A stretch of 23,423 nucleotides of DNA from Phycisphaerae bacterium (GCA_030603035.1 JAUVYQ010000022.1:1-23423); one strand, 5' to 3'. Counted from the stretch's first letter, positions 13,949 through 21,850 are shown. Translations and numbers: made by a program. The notes: a model not told the origin generated them from the sequence alone.

Positions 13949-14740
13949 TTACGGATTCATTACGATCACGGCTACACTATTTAGTCCTTCTATGTCACAG
14001 GCGGGTTTGACCGTTATATCCCAGAGCACGGGTTCATCGCCCCTTTTGCATTGGGCTACTTTTCCTATAATAATCAAGTCATCCAGAAGTCCTATCTTTT
14101 TGTCGGCATAAACGACGTCGCCGACGTTTACCTTGTGTTTTGTAGAGAGCATCTGAATTTTAGCTGAATTGCTGCCGTCGCCCTGCATTACCCTGCTTAC
14201 GTTTAATCCCGCTATCCTTACTGCTATTTTTGATGTGGTGTCGGTAACCAGCTTAACCTGAGCTGACCGGAACGAGACATTGGATATTGTTCCGATGATA
14301 GTGTTGTCTCCCAGGACGAACTGGCCCTGTCGGAGGCCGTAGTTTTTGCCTCGGTTGATAATAAGCTTGTTTGCCGACCTGTCAGAGGCCGGGATGACAT
14401 CGGCTAAAATAAATTTCACGTCTTCTAAAGGGTATCTATCGCGCAGTCCCGATAGTTTTTCGACCTTTTTATGTTCCTGGTCCAGCCATTTTGTAAGGTT
14501 GGTAATATGGTTGTTGTACTCTCTTTGGCTGATGGGGTCTATGAGTTCACCTCTGGTGGACCGGGTACGCGCCGAAAGTGAAATATTTCTGCCGATGCTT
14601 AAAGGCCAGCGAAAAATACGAGCGAAAGCGAACTGAAATCTATTTGTGAGATTCTGTGGGGCAAACAGGAAGATGAACCCCGCTAACATAAACCAGATGA
14701 ATAACATTCCTCTGGAGACTCTGATTTGCTTCCTTGCCAT
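13949..14740 (-). CDS. mreC: Rod shape-determining protein MreC
   Basis: 263 residues, ATG at 14740. An N-terminal membrane anchor (about 12-30, MLFIWFMLAGFIFLFAP) is followed by a coiled coil (about 70-100, REYNNHITNLTKWLDQEHKK) and the double beta-barrel domain. That domain has family blocks KLIINRGKNYGLRQGQFVLG, GTISNVSFRSAQVKLVTD and VNVGDVVYADKKIG. MreC is the periplasmic scaffold that binds PBP2 and regulates its activity. The 39-bp gap to the mreB stop is made of 7-bp repeats (14741-14782), and no clear ribosome site precedes the start. Confidence 0.95.
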   Translation of the reverse strand: MARKQIRVSRGMLFIWFMLAGFIFLFAPQNLTNRFQFAFARIFRWPLSIGRNISLSARTRSTRGELIDPISQREYNNHITNLTKWLDQEHKKVEKLSGLRDRYPLEDVKFILADVIPASDRSANKLIINRGKNYGLRQGQFVLGDNTIIGTISNVSFRSAQVKLVTDTTSKIAVRIAGLNVSRVMQGDGSNSAKIQMLSTKHKVNVGDVVYADKKIGLLDDLIIIGKVAQCKRGDEPVLWDITVKPACDIEGLNSVAVIVMNP

Positions 14741-14782
14741 AATCGTGGTTCGTTCGGGTCACGGGTCACGATTCACGAATCA
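14741..14782 (-). repeat. Heptanucleotide array forming the mreB-mreC spacer
   Basis: Units AATCGTG GTTCGTT, CGGGTCA CGGGTCA and CGATTCA CGAATCA fill the whole spacer. The stop codon of mreB (TGA, 14782-14780 on the minus strand) is the last triplet of the array. Confidence 0.8.
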
Positions 14783-15835
14783 TTCCCATCCGTATTCATT
14801 GTGGTCCATCGTATCCTTCCACAACTCCAGATTTTCCAGGTAAACGCTGGTACCGCGAGCTACACAGCTGAGTGGGTCCTCGACTCTTTCGACTCTCAAG
14901 CCGGTTGCGTTTGCCAGTATAGTATCCATTCCCCGCAGCAGTGAGGCACCGCCGCAAATGTGTACGCCGTTGTCGATCAAATCGGCGGCCAATTCCGGCT
15001 CGGCCTTTTCCAGCGTTGCCGTGACTGTATCTATGATTGTAGCAATGGGGTCGCGGAGGGCCTCACGGATTTCCTCACTTGTTATAATGATTTTTCTGGG
15101 CAGCCCTGAGATGGTGTCTCTGCCGGCCACCTCCATTGTCAGCTCCTCTTCCAGTGGTGCGGCAGAGCCGATTTGTATCTTGACTTTCTCAGCCCTTGCC
15201 TCGCCAATAAGCAGGTTGTATGTTCTTTTAAGATGATTGATTACCGCTTCATCCATATCGTCGCCCCCGACTCGGATTGATTCAGAGGTGGCGATATCTG
15301 CCAGACTCATTATGGCCACTTCGGTGGTTCCGCCCCCGATATCGACAATCATCGAGGCGGTAGGGTCTGTGATTGGCAGCTCAGCTCCGATGCCTGCCGC
15401 CATTGGCTCATCGACCAGGTAGACCTTTCGTGCGCCTGCACGTTCGGCGCTGTCTATGACGGCCCGTCGTTCAACCGCCGTTATTCCGCTTGGGACGGCA
15501 ATTACCACACGCGGCCTGACCAGGCCGCCCCTGCCGTGCACTTTGCGGATAAAATAGCCCAGCATTGCCTCGGTAATTTCGAAGTCACTGATTACGCCGT
15601 CTTTGAGAGGCCTTATTGCAGTAATCGAGCCGGGCGTTTTGCCAAGCATTTCACGCGCAACAAGTCCAACCGCTTCGCCGTTGTTCAGAACAATATTGGT
15701 TCCTTTGCGAACTGCAACTACAGAGGGTTCGTTGAGAACAATGCCTTTATCGCGGACACAAACGAGGGTAGTGCACGTACCGAGGTCAATGCCCATATCC
15801 ATGCTGAACCAGCCTAAGATTGTGTCCAGTAGCAC
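14780..15835 (-). CDS. mreB: Rod shape-determining protein MreB (actin homologue)
   Basis: 351 residues when started at GTG 15835 (MLLDTILGWFSMDMGIDLGT), which matches family starts and has AGAAGG 9 bases upstream. The frame also allows TTG at 15853 (357 residues). Actin-fold nucleotide motifs are intact: phosphate 1 MGIDLGTCTTLV, connect 1 SERAGARKVYLVDEPMAAG, phosphate 2 MIVDIGGGTTEVAI and adenosine GGASLLRGMD. MreB filaments under the inner membrane guide the lateral wall machine through MreC, MreD, RodA and PBP2, which follow on the same strand. Most planctomycetes outside the Phycisphaerae lack a full mre set, so its completeness here is informative on taxonomy. Confidence 0.97.
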   Translation of the reverse strand: MLLDTILGWFSMDMGIDLGTCTTLVCVRDKGIVLNEPSVVAVRKGTNIVLNNGEAVGLVAREMLGKTPGSITAIRPLKDGVISDFEITEAMLGYFIRKVHGRGGLVRPRVVIAVPSGITAVERRAVIDSAERAGARKVYLVDEPMAAGIGAELPITDPTASMIVDIGGGTTEVAIMSLADIATSESIRVGGDDMDEAVINHLKRTYNLLIGEARAEKVKIQIGSAAPLEEELTMEVAGRDTISGLPRKIIITSEEIREALRDPIATIIDTVTATLEKAEPELAADLIDNGVHICGGASLLRGMDTILANATGLRVERVEDPLSCVARGTSVYLENLELWKDTMDHNEYGWE

Positions 15836-15870
15836 TTTCGAGTCCCTTCTCAATTTTCAATTGACTATTT

Positions 15871-15897
15871 TTTATAAATAAAGAGCCGAGTTGTCAA
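15871..15897 (-). promoter_or_regulatory. Possible promoter of mreB at the edge of a palindromic repeat
   Basis: On the minus strand TTGACA (15897-15892) is a perfect -35 hexamer and TATAAA (15876-15871) a -10 hexamer; the spacer is 15 bp, shorter than ideal. TAAAAA two bases further gives 17 bp. The first two bases of the -35 belong to the AACCCCGTTAG arm of the palindromic repeat. Confidence 0.45.
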
Positions 15898-16009
15898 CCC
15901 CGTTAGAAATTTTCTTTTTTGTATCTTTGCCCCGGCAATAGTTGCACTTCTAACGGGATGTACCATATTGTTCCTTGTCATCCACGTTATCCGCAATTTC
16001 TAACGGGGT
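15896..16009. repeat. CCCCGTTAGA palindromic repeat, copy 2, upstream of mreB
   Basis: One left arm, AACCCCGTTAGAAAT (15896-15910), is followed by two right arms, CTTCTAACGGGA (15947-15958) and AATTTCTAACGGGGT (15995-16009). It fills most of the spacer between the 52-aa gene and mreB. The extra arm suggests a compound or partly duplicated element. Confidence 0.8.
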
Positions 16010-16023
16010 CAATAGTCAATTTG

Positions 16024-16182
16024 CTACGGTATTTCGAAGATTGTGCGGTACTGAAAGTAGCACATGTAGGCAACGAACACTGCTGTGGCCAGCACTACCC
16101 CGCACGCCAAGCCAAGAATAACCGTATAAAGGTTATTGGCCGGGATTACCTTTCCACCACGAGTTTTCCCATTGGGGCTCAT
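16024..16182 (-). CDS. Small single-span membrane protein (52 aa)
   Basis: ATG at 16182-16180 and TAG at 16026-16024 give 52 residues. A good ribosome site (GTGAGGTC, 16188-16195) precedes it. The sequence starts MSPNGKTRGGKVIPANNLYT and continues with one hydrophobic segment (about 20-42, VILGLACGVVLATAVFVAYM) and a short tail rich in Tyr/Phe. The basic N-terminus and the hydrophobic span suggest an N-in single-pass inner-membrane protein. It lies 42 bp after the coiled-coil gene and before mreB on the same strand. No family is recognised. The ribosome site, codon use and place between two conserved genes support it as real. A role in wall growth is inferred from position only. Confidence 0.75.
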   Translation of the reverse strand: MSPNGKTRGGKVIPANNLYTVILGLACGVVLATAVFVAYMCYFQYRTIFEIP

Positions 16183-16224
16183 ATATCGACCTCACAATGA
16201 ATAGCGGACAGCATATATGCTATC

Positions 16225-17097
16225 TTATAAATTAGTAGATATGTTATCACCAGTTTTTGGCTGTTGCTTTATAAGCTCCAGGACACCGACGGCCTCTTCG
16301 GCGTCGACGTCTATGATGAGAATATCGCAAATAAAATCAGCGCCGCGAGTTACGTGGAATTTCATACCTACCTTGACGCCGGCGGCTTTGCCGATGGATA
16401 TGCTGGCCATAGAATTTTTCAAATCCACCGCCTTGATTAGTCCTTTCAGCTCGATATCTCTGGCCGCAGGCATAACCGGTCGAGCTATGGTTTTTTTGCG
16501 TGTGACCGGCACAGGCTCAACAGCGCGTTTGTCAAACGGCTGTAAAAGCTTGTCCAACCTGTCTTGCAATTCAGCCTTTTCTTCGAGGAGGAGCTTCGTT
16601 TTTTCATCCAGCATCACTATTACAGCCATTTTCTCCTCTAAGCTGGTTGTGAGCTCATCGAGCTCTTTGCGGTCTTTGATTTGTTCAGCCTCAAGTCTGA
16701 TTTTCTCTGCGAGGGTATTTTTTAATAACTGTGTGTGCTCATCGGTAGTTTTGGAAAAATCCATCACTATAGCAGCCCAGCTATTTACTCTTCGAAGCGC
16801 ATCCTCTTTTTCTGCTTCAACAATCTTGAGCTGACCCTCTAATTCCCCAATTCTTGTTGTCAGTGAGGCAATTTCGCGATTTAGTTTGTCTTCCAGCCGT
16901 TGCTTTTCGTCGATTTTCTCATTCAATTGCTTTGTTAGACCTCCGACTTTCTTCTCAAAGGCGTCTCTTTCGGCTTTCAGGTCGTTGTACAATTCTCTGT
17001 AATTATCAGCGTTGGCAACGTAAGTTACCACGATGCCGCAGAGGAAGATTGAGGATATCGTCAGCAAGACTATTAAAATTTTTGTAAGTGGACTCAA
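16225..17097 (-). CDS. Membrane-anchored coiled-coil protein upstream of mreB
   Basis: 290 residues from TTG 17097, chosen because AAAGGAGC lies 5 bases upstream. The frame extends to 17163 without a ribosome site. One membrane segment (about 4-27, LTKILIVLLTISSIFLCGIV) is followed by a long coiled coil (about 32-190) with heptad Leu/Glu/Lys. A Pro/Arg-rich linker (RAVEPVPVTRKKTIARPVMP) follows. The C-terminal ~75 residues form a compact beta domain (ELKGLIKAVDLKNSMASISI, then GKAAGVKVGMKFHVTRGADF), resembling the small C-terminal domain of FlgT-like proteins, in which a beta strand is followed by GxxxGVxxGM. It probably lies in the periplasm. Topology recalls MreC, but sequence blocks differ. 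Function unknown; the position ahead of mreBCD suggests a link with the elongasome. Confidence 0.75.
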   Translation of the reverse strand: MSPLTKILIVLLTISSIFLCGIVVTYVANADNYRELYNDLKAERDAFEKKVGGLTKQLNEKIDEKQRLEDKLNREIASLTTRIGELEGQLKIVEAEKEDALRRVNSWAAIVMDFSKTTDEHTQLLKNTLAEKIRLEAEQIKDRKELDELTTSLEEKMAVIVMLDEKTKLLLEEKAELQDRLDKLLQPFDKRAVEPVPVTRKKTIARPVMPAARDIELKGLIKAVDLKNSMASISIGKAAGVKVGMKFHVTRGADFICDILIIDVDAEEAVGVLELIKQQPKTGDNISTNL

Positions 17098-17259
17098 AAC
17101 AGCTCCTTTCATTAACTGGGGCTCCCTTTTGCGATAGTCACAGCCCGCAAGACCAACGGCCAACTTTCGGGGCTCGCAAAACGGAAAGCCACTCGTACTT
17201 CAAATCGCATGTTGCCCGTGGGAATTATACACCACGCCGTTTACCTATATTACCACTAT

Positions 17260-17288
17260 ATTTTACGCTTTACACTCAGAAAGGTCAA
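17260..17288 (-). promoter_or_regulatory. Probable sigma70-type promoter of the coiled-coil/mre operon
   Basis: On the minus strand TTGACC (17288-17283) and TAAAAT (17265-17260) are separated by exactly 17 bp, each matching consensus at 5/6. It lies in the 210-bp gap between the HEAT gene stop and the TTG start at 17097, leaving a leader of about 155 nt. It is the best promoter match seen in the window. Confidence 0.6.
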
Positions 17289-17307
17289 GTTATTTTTGCC
17301 AAATCCC

Positions 17308-18408
17308 CTAAGCCCCGTCAGGAATCTTTGCTTTTCGTCCCATATTCTTGGCCCCCTCGTCGGTTATACACTGAAAAACGGCCATAGCAGCAGCAATACG
17401 GACGGATTTTGACTTATCTTTCAGAAGCCTCGGCAGATATTTTATAAGACGTGGTGTGGCGACTCGTCCTATCGCCAGTGCCGTCCGCACATTAACCCGT
17501 TCGAGCGCATTTTTGTCCAGCCCGGCAGTGAGATTTTTCGTAAAAACATCGAGGACTTCGGGCTCTCCGATGGTGTCTTTGAGCATACCAAGCTGTTCGG
17601 CAGCGGCCAGTCGAACCTCCAATATATCATCATCCAGCATCCTAATCAGGGCATATTTGGCCTCTCTTGTTCCCAGTGCGCCCATCGCCCTTATACCGAT
17701 GACTTTGACGTCAGCGTATTTACTAATCAGCATGGGCCGCACCCTCGGAATTATTCGCTCGTCACCGAGCATTGCTATGGCTTCCGCCGTCTGAAATACG
17801 ACTTTGTCGGACGAATCCGGGCGGCCCAAGGTCCACCACAAGGCCTGTCGAGTCAGGTCGCTTTTATCGCCGCTTTTGCCCAGCAGTAAAGCTGCGTTGG
17901 CTCTGACCGTCTGGTCGTCGCTGACTATCGCATTGCGAAAAAGTTTAAGATTGTTAGCAGAGCCGAGCTTGGTCAGCGCATAAGCGGCGGCAATTCTGAC
18001 ATTTTCGTTTTCATCTTTCAATAATTGGCTTACCGAGCTTTTCGCAAGGGAGTATTCCAAATCGCCTACGGCCAGGGCAGCCACAAATCTAACCGGCACA
18101 AATTCATCTTTTAGCATCCGTCGTACTTCAGGCATCAATTTGATTTGTTTGGTGACTGCGACAGTTTCGGTGGCATTAACCCTGATTAGAGGGTTCTCGT
18201 CGGCCAGGCCTTCCCGGATAATTCGGGTGGCTTCCGGCACAAGAGCATCAACGGAAACGGAAGTGGTATCGGGTCGGCCTACAACAGTTGTTTGCGGCGG
18301 TTTATTGCATCCGGAGGCGAATATTGCGTAAGTGATAAGCGCATAAGTCACGATTAGCGTTGTGCACTTTGCTTTTTGTTTTTTAGTATTTTTAGACTTA
18401 TTTTTCAT
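17308..18408 (-). CDS. HEAT-repeat lipoprotein
   Basis: 366 residues from ATG 18408. This start overlaps the lnt stop by 11 bp (ATGAAAAATAA), a sign of translational coupling. The frame runs further upstream inside lnt, which is unlikely to be used. A basic N-terminus and a hydrophobic stretch end in the lipobox FASGC (Cys34), so it is probably exported and lipidated. The rest is a series of HEAT-like helical pairs of about 30-35 residues, with phrases such as PLIRVNATETVA, VPVRFVAALAVGDL, ENVRIAAAYALTKLG, DQTVRANAALLLGK, LEVRLAAAEQLGML and SVRIAAAMAV. HEAT solenoids bind partner proteins; no partner is seen. Cotranscription with Lnt, which matures lipoproteins, fits. The hydrophobic signal stretch overlaps a heptamer-like array (18327-18361). 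Confidence 0.85.
   Translation of the reverse strand: MKNKSKNTKKQKAKCTTLIVTYALITYAIFASGCNKPPQTTVVGRPDTTSVSVDALVPEATRIIREGLADENPLIRVNATETVAVTKQIKLMPEVRRMLKDEFVPVRFVAALAVGDLEYSLAKSSVSQLLKDENENVRIAAAYALTKLGSANNLKLFRNAIVSDDQTVRANAALLLGKSGDKSDLTRQALWWTLGRPDSSDKVVFQTAEAIAMLGDERIIPRVRPMLISKYADVKVIGIRAMGALGTREAKYALIRMLDDDILEVRLAAAEQLGMLKDTIGEPEVLDVFTKNLTAGLDKNALERVNVRTALAIGRVATPRLIKYLPRLLKDKSKSVRIAAAMAVFQCITDEGAKNMGRKAKIPDGA
18327..18361 (-). repeat. Degenerate heptanucleotide array in signal peptide of HEAT lipoprotein
   Basis: Units CGTAAGT GATAAGC, GCATAAG TCACGAT and TAGCGTT follow at 7-bp spacing and are translated on the minus strand as the hydrophobic TLIVTYALITYA. Units are more divergent than in the other arrays. 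Confidence 0.5.
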
Positions 18409-20158
18409 TTCGCCACCGCCGCCAGGAAATAACATATTTTTTATTTCGGATAAATCTCGCCGAAAGCGGTACTATTATGAGCAAAACAAGACAGAGAGCA
18501 CAACAAAAATCCAGCCATTGTCCGTATTTACTAAAAAAGGTTGTCCTTTTATCTATCGGCATTTGGTCGACGAACCATCCAGCTATACCCTTTCGGGCCA
18601 TAGCGTGATGCGGCAAGGTGTCGGGAGGAGAGCCGTTTTTTACACGTCCGAGCGTATCTATCAGGCAGCTTATGCCGGTATTGACGCTTCGCAAGACGGC
18701 AAGTCTGTTTTCGACGGCCCTGAAGACGCAAATAGCTGCGTGCTGAGGAAGCTCTGAGCTCGGCAAGACTTTATCGCCCTTGAATCTCACAAACCACCCG
18801 TCATTACTTATATTAATAAGCCAGTCGATCTGCTTGCGGCCGTGCTCGTCCAGTGCGAATCTTCGTACAATTGCAGGCATTGTAGCCTCATAACAAATTA
18901 TTACGCTGAAATTGTAATTTTTGGCTTCCAGGCCCTGGCCTTTGTCCATTTCAAAGACGGTGTATTCGCTGCCTGCATCGAGTGAATGGTCGTAATTATA
19001 TGGATTAAATTTCATCACCAGCTTAAAAAGTAAAGGAAAACTCTTTCTGAAGGGCAGCACTTCGCCAAAGAGGACCAGGTGAATTTTACTGTATTGTTTG
19101 TCCGATTGCTGCCCGTCGGGCTTGTAGAGGAATGCTGAATTATATCTTTCAGCCAACCGGCTTTTTGATTCGTCCGCCTTGCCCCCGTATGCCCCTACAA
19201 GCAGAAAAGCGGTGTCTTTGGAATGTTCTCGAAGGGCCTTGTCAAAGGTCTTCCAGGGATGTGAAGAGTCCACGATTGCCAACACTTCCGGGTTTAATGT
19301 TGCCTGTACCATTGTCTCAGGCCAGACGATTAGTTCTGCACCTGTTTCTGCACTGGCTTGACTTTGCTTCATCAGCTCGTCAAATATCTCCTTAGACGTC
19401 TTCTCAGCGGCTTGGCCCCGGCCCCTCAGTGCCTCCCGCTTGACTGACTGTGGAACGTTGGACTGCAATGATGCAACCAGAGGGCCGGCCTCGACGAATT
19501 CATCTTCCTGACTTATCCTCCATCGCCCGTAGACAACGGTAGCAACCACGGCGGTGCACACCACTGCCATTTTTAACAAGTTGGTGACTTTGAAAATATT
19601 CTTCCAGCATCGAGTATCGAGTATCGAGTATCGAGTATCGATTATCAATTCAGCCAGTAACCCGTTGACCATTGCTATCAGAAAGGAAAGGCCTGCTGCG
19701 CCAAATATGTCGGCTATCTGGATGAGCGTGATATTGGCGTACTGGCTGTGGGCCAGGAACCGCCAGAAAAAACCGCCTAAAAAAAGGCCCTGCAGCCGCT
19801 CGGCACCGACGAACAGTACGCCCGCAGCCAGAAATAGCGGTATCTTTTTTGTTCTGCAATAACGCAGACAAAGCGCCAGTATCGGCCAGTGCACAGCCGT
19901 GTAGAGACAAAAAGTAATCCAGCCCACCGCCGTTATGGGAGCTATCCAATATAGATTGCCAAGCCAGTAACAAAGTGAAACTATGTAGGCGACAACTGCT
20001 AAGCGTTTAGGTTTTGCAGTCGGGCGGCACGCCAGAATGAAAGGTACCAGCGCCACCCACGCCAGAGGCGAGAAGCTAATCGGCGCCTGAATCACCGTCA
20101 GCATCACCGCGCTGGCAACAAACGCTAAAACGGCAAACAATATATTATTAGATTTCAA
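18398..20158 (-). CDS. lnt: Apolipoprotein N-acyltransferase
   Basis: 586 residues from TTG 20158, somewhat longer than E. coli Lnt (512). Six to seven hydrophobic segments in the first ~210 residues are followed by a nitrilase-fold domain and a last membrane segment (about 550-568). The catalytic triad is Glu281 (IVWPETMV), Lys358 (YSKIHLVLFGE) and Cys422 (VIICYEATMP). The essential loop with PFR (369-371) and NDGWF (452-456) are also present. It N-acylates the lipid-bearing cysteine of lipoproteins at the outer face of the inner membrane, using phospholipid as donor. Bases 19609-19643 are five ATCGAGT-like units, translated in frame as IDTRYSILDTRC (about 173-184) between two membrane segments. 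The methyltransferase gene ends 12 bp upstream. Confidence 0.95.
   Translation of the reverse strand: MKSNNILFAVLAFVASAVMLTVIQAPISFSPLAWVALVPFILACRPTAKPKRLAVVAYIVSLCYWLGNLYWIAPITAVGWITFCLYTAVHWPILALCLRYCRTKKIPLFLAAGVLFVGAERLQGLFLGGFFWRFLAHSQYANITLIQIADIFGAAGLSFLIAMVNGLLAELIIDTRYSILDTRCWKNIFKVTNLLKMAVVCTAVVATVVYGRWRISQEDEFVEAGPLVASLQSNVPQSVKREALRGRGQAAEKTSKEIFDELMKQSQASAETGAELIVWPETMVQATLNPEVLAIVDSSHPWKTFDKALREHSKDTAFLLVGAYGGKADESKSRLAERYNSAFLYKPDGQQSDKQYSKIHLVLFGEVLPFRKSFPLLFKLVMKFNPYNYDHSLDAGSEYTVFEMDKGQGLEAKNYNFSVIICYEATMPAIVRRFALDEHGRKQIDWLINISNDGWFVRFKGDKVLPSSELPQHAAICVFRAVENRLAVLRSVNTGISCLIDTLGRVKNGSPPDTLPHHAMARKGIAGWFVDQMPIDKRTTFFSKYGQWLDFCCALCLVLLIIVPLSARFIRNKKYVISWRRWRNEK
19609..19643 (-). 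repeat. Heptanucleotide array inside lnt
   Basis: Four exact copies of ATCGAGT (19609-19636) are followed by ATCGATT (19637-19643). It codes on the minus strand for an extra loop between membrane segments of Lnt. It is the most regular array in the window. Confidence 0.92.
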
Positions 20159-20170
20159 CGAGATTTGCCC

Positions 20171-21166
20171 CTATCTTAAGTGAATTTGTTCGCCCCGAAG
20201 TGCTCCTAATTTTCCTGTTTTCCGCAATTTTTCTAATCGGTCAACAACTTCGTCTGGCGTGTAGTGTTGAACTTTCTTTAGGCGAGCATTCAATTTCGTT
20301 GTAAACAGTATCAATAACATTTTATTTTTACTTAGTTGTCCATCTGGCACTTTGTTTTCGTGGTAAAGCCACTTAAGCTCTCTATCAGCATGTTCTGGCC
20401 ACTTCGGTAATCCTTCTCCTTCAACCGGCAATCCTGCAGACCCATTAATACGTTTTTCCGATTCCTTTACGTATTTCTTAGAAATTTCGGTCCCTGTATA
20501 TATACGATTTAGCTTATTAGCCACAACTGCGGTCGTTCCCGAGCCGCTGAAAGGGTCGAGCACCCAATCATCTTCGTTTGAACTTACACGAATTATTCTT
20601 GCTAGTAGGCTCTCGGGCATTTGACAAGGGAAGTCCATTCTTTCATCAAATGTCCCACACACTCTTGGATATTCATCCCAAACATCGTCTGGCATCTTAC
20701 CATCCCGATATGCCCTTTTATCTTTATATCTCGATTGTCTATCGGATATTATCCTGACAGAATCCGAATTAAACGTAAAATTATTTTTATCCATTACAAA
20801 ACACAATATATGCGTATGTGAGCGGGCGAATTTGGTTTTCATTTGTTGTCCGAATGTGTAGTGCCATATGAGCCAGTTCCGCATTAAAAGGCCTAATTCG
20901 TCAGCTATGATTTTTACGTTTGCAGCATACTCATCGCCTATTGCTATGTAGAACGAGCCGTGCGGCTTTAAAACTTTTTTACAGACGGTTATCCAGTCTT
21001 TTGTCCAGGCGATGTAGTTTTTCTTTTTGACCTTGTCGTAATATTTATCGTATTTGTAGCCGATATTAAAAGGCGGGTCGGCAAAAATAAGGTCGGCAAA
21101 AGGCCTGACATTGGCCAGAACCTCTATACAGTCGCCGCATATTATCTTGTTGAGAAACTTAGACAT
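20171..21166 (-). CDS. Orphan beta-class DNA methyltransferase (N6-adenine or N4-cytosine)
   Basis: 331 residues, ATG at 21166. Motif IV (D30-PPF33 in LIFADPPFNIGY) precedes motif I (D204-PFSGSGTT212), which is the beta-class order. A block WDEYPRVCGTFDER and PCQMPESLLARII are also typical of N6-adenine/N4-cytosine type II-like enzymes. The target site cannot be read from the sequence. The C-terminal ~75 residues (from LLILFTTKLNARLKKVQ) form a separate helical part. No restriction endonuclease gene lies beside it, so it is probably a solitary methyltransferase or a remnant of a restriction-modification system. It sits 12 bp before lnt on the same strand, an uncommon partner. Its own start has no clear ribosome site. 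Confidence 0.88.
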   Translation of the reverse strand: MSKFLNKIICGDCIEVLANVRPFADLIFADPPFNIGYKYDKYYDKVKKKNYIAWTKDWITVCKKVLKPHGSFYIAIGDEYAANVKIIADELGLLMRNWLIWHYTFGQQMKTKFARSHTHILCFVMDKNNFTFNSDSVRIISDRQSRYKDKRAYRDGKMPDDVWDEYPRVCGTFDERMDFPCQMPESLLARIIRVSSNEDDWVLDPFSGSGTTAVVANKLNRIYTGTEISKKYVKESEKRINGSAGLPVEGEGLPKWPEHADRELKWLYHENKVPDGQLSKNKMLLILFTTKLNARLKKVQHYTPDEVVDRLEKLRKTGKLGALRGEQIHLR

Positions 21167-21247
21167 AGCTGTATTTTATAAAGCTTTGCTGGTGCTGCAA
21201 GAGGCAATTATGTGCAAATTGTGATTTAGGAAAAATCTAAGTTTCTA

Positions 21248-21850
21248 TTACGGCTTGATTACCTTCTGTTCTTTGAATACTTTGCCGGTGAGGTAATCGG
21301 TAAAGGTTGCCTTCACCGTCAATGGCTCTTCGAACTCATCGATTTTGTCGGCTACATCAAACGTAAATCTGTAACTGGTGGTTAAAAATTTTGCGGACCA
21401 GAGCTTTTTCAGCTCGTTTGGCTCAAAGTGCCACTGGGCGAGCAGTGCCTGGCCGTTGTCTTTGTTCAGGTCCCAGAGCTGGACGTCGACGGCCCCGGCC
21501 GCCTTTATTATGTCACCATCGTGGTCAATCGGCTGTATGTGGACAATCAGTTTTTCCTTCCTGCCGTCTTTGTTTTTGTCGTAAAGATTAGTGTATCCGC
21601 CAATTTTAATTCTCTGGAGACGGTCGATATATTCGAGCTTGGCCTCGGGCGGTAAACCGGTGAGAAACTGTATATGTTCTTCTAATTGTTCGTTTTCGGA
21701 TTTGGACTGCTCGAATTGGCGTGTTAGTTGTGTTCTTTCCTGTCTCAGCGTGTTGATTTCTTCTGTTAGGGATGCTCCGCTGCCGGCGTTTCCACAGCCT
21801 GCGGCAACGGCGAGCAGGCATCCAGCCAGGATAATTGTTACTGTTCTCAC
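21248..21850 (-). CDS. Lipoprotein with coiled coil, paralogue of next gene upstream
   Basis: 200 residues from GTG 21850. The signal peptide ends in a lipobox (AVAAGC, Cys19). A coiled coil (about 28-62, TEEINTLRQERTQLTRQFEQ) is followed by a beta-rich domain with an acidic DKNKDGRKEK turn and RFTFDVADKIDEFEEPLTVK. The protein is probably a periplasmic or membrane-bound lipoprotein. No catalytic motif is seen. It is closely related along its whole length to the product of 21911-22624, so the pair is a tandem duplication. Function unknown. It lies downstream of clpP on the same strand. Confidence 0.85.
   Translation of the reverse strand: MRTVTIILAGCLLAVAAGCGNAGSGASLTEEINTLRQERTQLTRQFEQSKSENEQLEEHIQFLTGLPPEAKLEYIDRLQRIKIGGYTNLYDKNKDGRKEKLIVHIQPIDHDGDIIKAAGAVDVQLWDLNKDNGQALLAQWHFEPNELKKLWSAKFLTTSYRFTFDVADKIDEFEEPLTVKATFTDYLTGKVFKEQKVIKP

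Noticed and set aside
15919..16200. Plus-strand frame of 93 codons upstream of mreB
   Set aside because: It is the antisense shadow of the 52-aa minus-strand gene and of the palindromic repeat.
17098..17163. Longer start of the coiled-coil gene at TTG 17163
   Set aside because: No ribosome site precedes it, while TTG 17097 has AAAGGAGC 5 bases upstream and starts just before the membrane helix.
18409..18435. Longer start of the HEAT gene inside lnt
   Set aside because: ATG 18408 overlaps the lnt stop in the usual coupled manner, and the extra residues (Gly-rich) do not look like a signal peptide.
19609..19643. CRISPR-like array
   Set aside because: Units are 7 bp without spacers, so it is a tandem repeat and not a CRISPR.
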